64,000 nucleotides of DNA from Adineta vaga. Taxonomy: Eukaryota; Rotifera. Location: positions 13,454,001 through 13,518,000 of the forward strand of contig CP075495.1 of NCBI GenBank assembly GCA_021613535.1, written 5' to 3'. The notes under the pieces are model-generated. The model saw only the letters and a list, made by a program, of their open reading frames with translations, had not been told where the DNA came from and searched no databases. This document shows positions 61,657 through 64,000 of the stretch, piece after piece. A program made the translations under genes and the position numbers. Each line of letters begins with the position of its first letter. Within the stretch, counting starts at the first letter, position 1.

Positions 61657-63805
61657 ATGGATCCTACAATGTTAAAACTACTTCCATTGGATGAAATTGA
61701 TAATGAACGAATGCGTAAGTTTTAATAAATAGTTTGCTGCGATTATAATTCGTTTTTCTTTCTAGTTTTCATGACCCCGCTATTACTAACGCCACATGTT
61801 AGTGATTCAAATACATCTGATTATTTTGATTTAGAGGTAGTGTATTGCTGTGTATATTTTTGTTTTGTTTTTCAAAATAAGTTGTTTGTTTGTTTAATAG
61901 TGCTCGTTTTCGCATAAAGAATATCAACAACGTATGTTGGACCTAACCGATGATTTACAAAAGTTAGCCAATTCATCATATCATTCAGGTAAGATCAAGC
62001 GTATAGATGATTGAAAAAAGTATTAAATATCGATGATATTAAAAATCTAATCAATGATTCATATTTGATATCGATAGAAACTTATTTGACGAGAAATGCA
62101 AATAAAGAAATAAGATAATAGTTTAAAATATTATTTTCTATATAACTTAAATAATTTAATCTCTACGAAAAATTTATTCGAAGAATTCTTAATCTGATTT
62201 TTAGGTAATAATGCAAATGAATTCGATATACACGAACAACAACCAACAGAAGCTACTGATGATGGTAAATATATCTTTTGCATTCTATCTTTATTCATAA
62301 TCGATATTTTCAGATGTGAATTCTTCTCAAAGACAAACAAAAGCAACAACACCAGTAAATATTAACAATGGTTTGTCTCGTATGATTTTTATACTTTTCG
62401 AAATTTATTATTTCATTTATTTTAAAGATTCTTTTCAATCCCAATCATCACAAGAACATCATACAAAAGCTATATCAATCATACAACAAACAAATTCAAT
62501 GGCAGAAAATTTTTCTTCTGTTACGTCAGATACAGAAACTATATTAGTAGAAGAACATCATCAACGGCCTCTACTTAATTATAGTCGTAGTCTTTGTGTA
62601 CCATATAATGATGATGATGATGATAACAATGGTAGATTTTTCCAAAAACAAAACAAATTATGTGATCAACTTGTATTCTTGATTTAGATACATCAATAAT
62701 TCAGGATTCATTGACAAATACATCTGAAATCTCATTAGATTTTAGTGGAATATTAAAAAAAGATAAGAATGATCTTGGACATATTATGATCAGCTATGAT
62801 GATTCAACACGAGCAATATGTATGAAAATAGCGAAATATTTAAAAGTAAATAAAGCAAAAATTGATTTCACGTTAAACAATTTCTTATATATATATATAT
62901 ATATTAGAATCGTAATTATATTGTTTGGATTGATCAAGATAATATATCCGGTGATGTTTTGACTTCTATGGCAACTGCTGTAGAAAATTGTTTTGTTGTA
63001 TTAATGGCAATTAATGAAGAATATTATAACAGTCGATATTGTCGATTAGGTACATTGATTTGTCATCTTCGTACTTGCTTTTTTTTTGAAAGATTACTTT
63101 TGTTTTAGAAGCTGAATATTCTGTTGAAAGAAATAAAGTATCAATTCCAATGTTAATGCAAGCTGGTTATCGTCCACAAGGCTGGCTTGGAATAATCAAT
63201 GGTGCTAAATTACATATTGATTTTTCTCAAATTCAATTTGATGAAGCATTCAATTTATTAGTAAGAGAAATTGAAGCTGTTCGAACTTCGTTGGGTGCTG
63301 ATGAAAATAGTATGACATCTTATTAGTCTCTAACAATGTGAAATTTATTCATTTCTTTAATTAGTTTCAATGAATAGTAATAATTCAATAACAACAATGA
63401 ATAGTTCATGGTTTCATTCGCAAAATGTTCATGATTGGTCAATATATGATGTAATTGAATGGTTAAATCGAGAAAAACTTGAAATGTAAAATGAACTTTA
63501 ATTCATTTCAAAAGAAAAAAAATGAATTATTTTTGTTTAATTTAGGTTTGAAAATACTTTAAGTAACTTTACCGGTGCAACACTTTGGCAATTATATAAA
63601 ATTAAATTCGATGTAAACTAATTGGTCATATCATTTCGTTTGATTTTCGTTTTTTTTAATTATCTTTTAGTCACCATCAGATTATTATCGAACGGTTGAT
63701 GTTTTACTTTCACCAACAATTCCACTTCGACTTTTTCATATTTTAACATTTAATGCTGCACTTGAAAATCTTTTTTCCAAATCATCTCCATCCATACATC
63801 GATAA
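61657..63805 (+). CDS. TIR-SAM protein, putative NADase or immune adaptor
   Basis: Twelve exons: 61657-61714, 61766-61836, 61901-61988, 62205-62264, 62314-62370, 62428-62631, 62688-62845, 62908-63049, 63109-63309, 63365-63485, 63546-63612, 63671-63805; 453 residues. The N-terminal 200 residues are polar and Ser/Gln/Asp-rich, with no domain seen. The TIR domain (about 209-335) opens LGHIMISYDDSTR, has VWIDQDNISGDVLTSM, then CRLEAEYSV, where Glu280 aligns with the catalytic Glu of SARM1-type TIR NADases. It closes with QGWLGIINGAKLHIDFS. A SAM-like domain (about 372-425) reads VHDWSIYDVIEWLNREKLEMF, then FTGATLWQLYKI. Domain order is TIR then SAM, opposite to SARM1, and no ARM repeats are seen. 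No signal or membrane segment, so cytosolic. Enzyme activity is inferred. Confidence 0.8.
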
Positions 63806-64000
63806 AATTCATTATGGCAAATTACCAACACTAAATATACCGAGTCAATCAAATTCTTCCGATGCCAAAATTCGGATTGTATCTTGAATATATTTCTCGT
63901 TGTCTTTCGATGTATTTTTTCTGTCTTAATTTAGAATATTTTTCTATAAAAGCAACAATTCGTCTTTTTTATCGGTTAAATAAAAAAACACAAATGTACT
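63806..64000 (+). other. 3' flank of the TIR-SAM gene
   Basis: AT-rich sequence ending with an AATAAA at about 63979, a likely polyadenylation signal for the TIR-SAM gene. Confidence 0.4.

Overview
The window looks like nuclear DNA of a small invertebrate animal, most likely a bdelloid rotifer. The evidence is: AT-rich sequence; animal-specific genes (discoidin-domain receptor kinase, neurabin, p22phox, class IIa HDAC, ankyrin/SOCS-box protein); many introns of about 45-80 nt with GT...AG borders; a short interstitial block of TGTGGG, the telomere unit reported for bdelloids; and a urease gene, rare in animals. The species cannot be named from sequence alone. All gene models were built by hand by joining exons so that splice phase and open frame agree; exon coordinates are in each entry.

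Layout. 1-1.9 kb: nothing recognised. 1.9-7.4 kb (+): UQCC2, a urease-like gene and DSCC1, tightly packed. 7.5-13.2 kb (-): p22phox, an ankyrin/SOCS-box protein and a DDR-type receptor kinase. 13.2-24 kb: gene-poor and rich in simple repeats, with one minus-strand gene whose middle is a 33/90-bp coding minisatellite with a broken frame. 24-28 kb: a small membrane protein, a secreted DUF4139-like protein and an orphan minus-strand gene. 26-29.3 kb: mobile and repeat DNA (a telomere-like hairpin, a duplicated repeat, and a piggyBac-type element with TTAA target duplication and a nested foldback). 30.6-35.1 kb (-): class IIa HDAC. 37.6-43.1 kb (+): neurabin and a BET1-like SNARE. 43.2-49.8 kb (-): a CAP-domain protein, TMEM14 and SEC62. 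51-63.8 kb (+): MOCS3, RNF123/KPC1, GMPPB and a TIR-SAM protein.

Main point of interest. The 15-exon urease-like gene keeps the full gamma-beta-alpha fused scaffold and an intact 819-codon frame. Yet every nickel ligand and every classical catalytic residue is replaced, and the segment carrying the active-site flap is deleted. It therefore looks like a maintained pseudo-urease rather than a dying gene. Other notable items are a receptor kinase with DIA instead of DFG, a broken mucin-like minisatellite gene, a TIR-SAM protein that keeps the NADase glutamate, a class IIa HDAC with the catalytic tyrosine, and a conserved LC3-interacting motif in SEC62.

The genes are mostly unrelated housekeeping and signalling loci. 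The only plausible functional linkage seen is co-transcription of UQCC2 with the urease-like gene, separated by 49 nt ending in a splice-acceptor-like tract.
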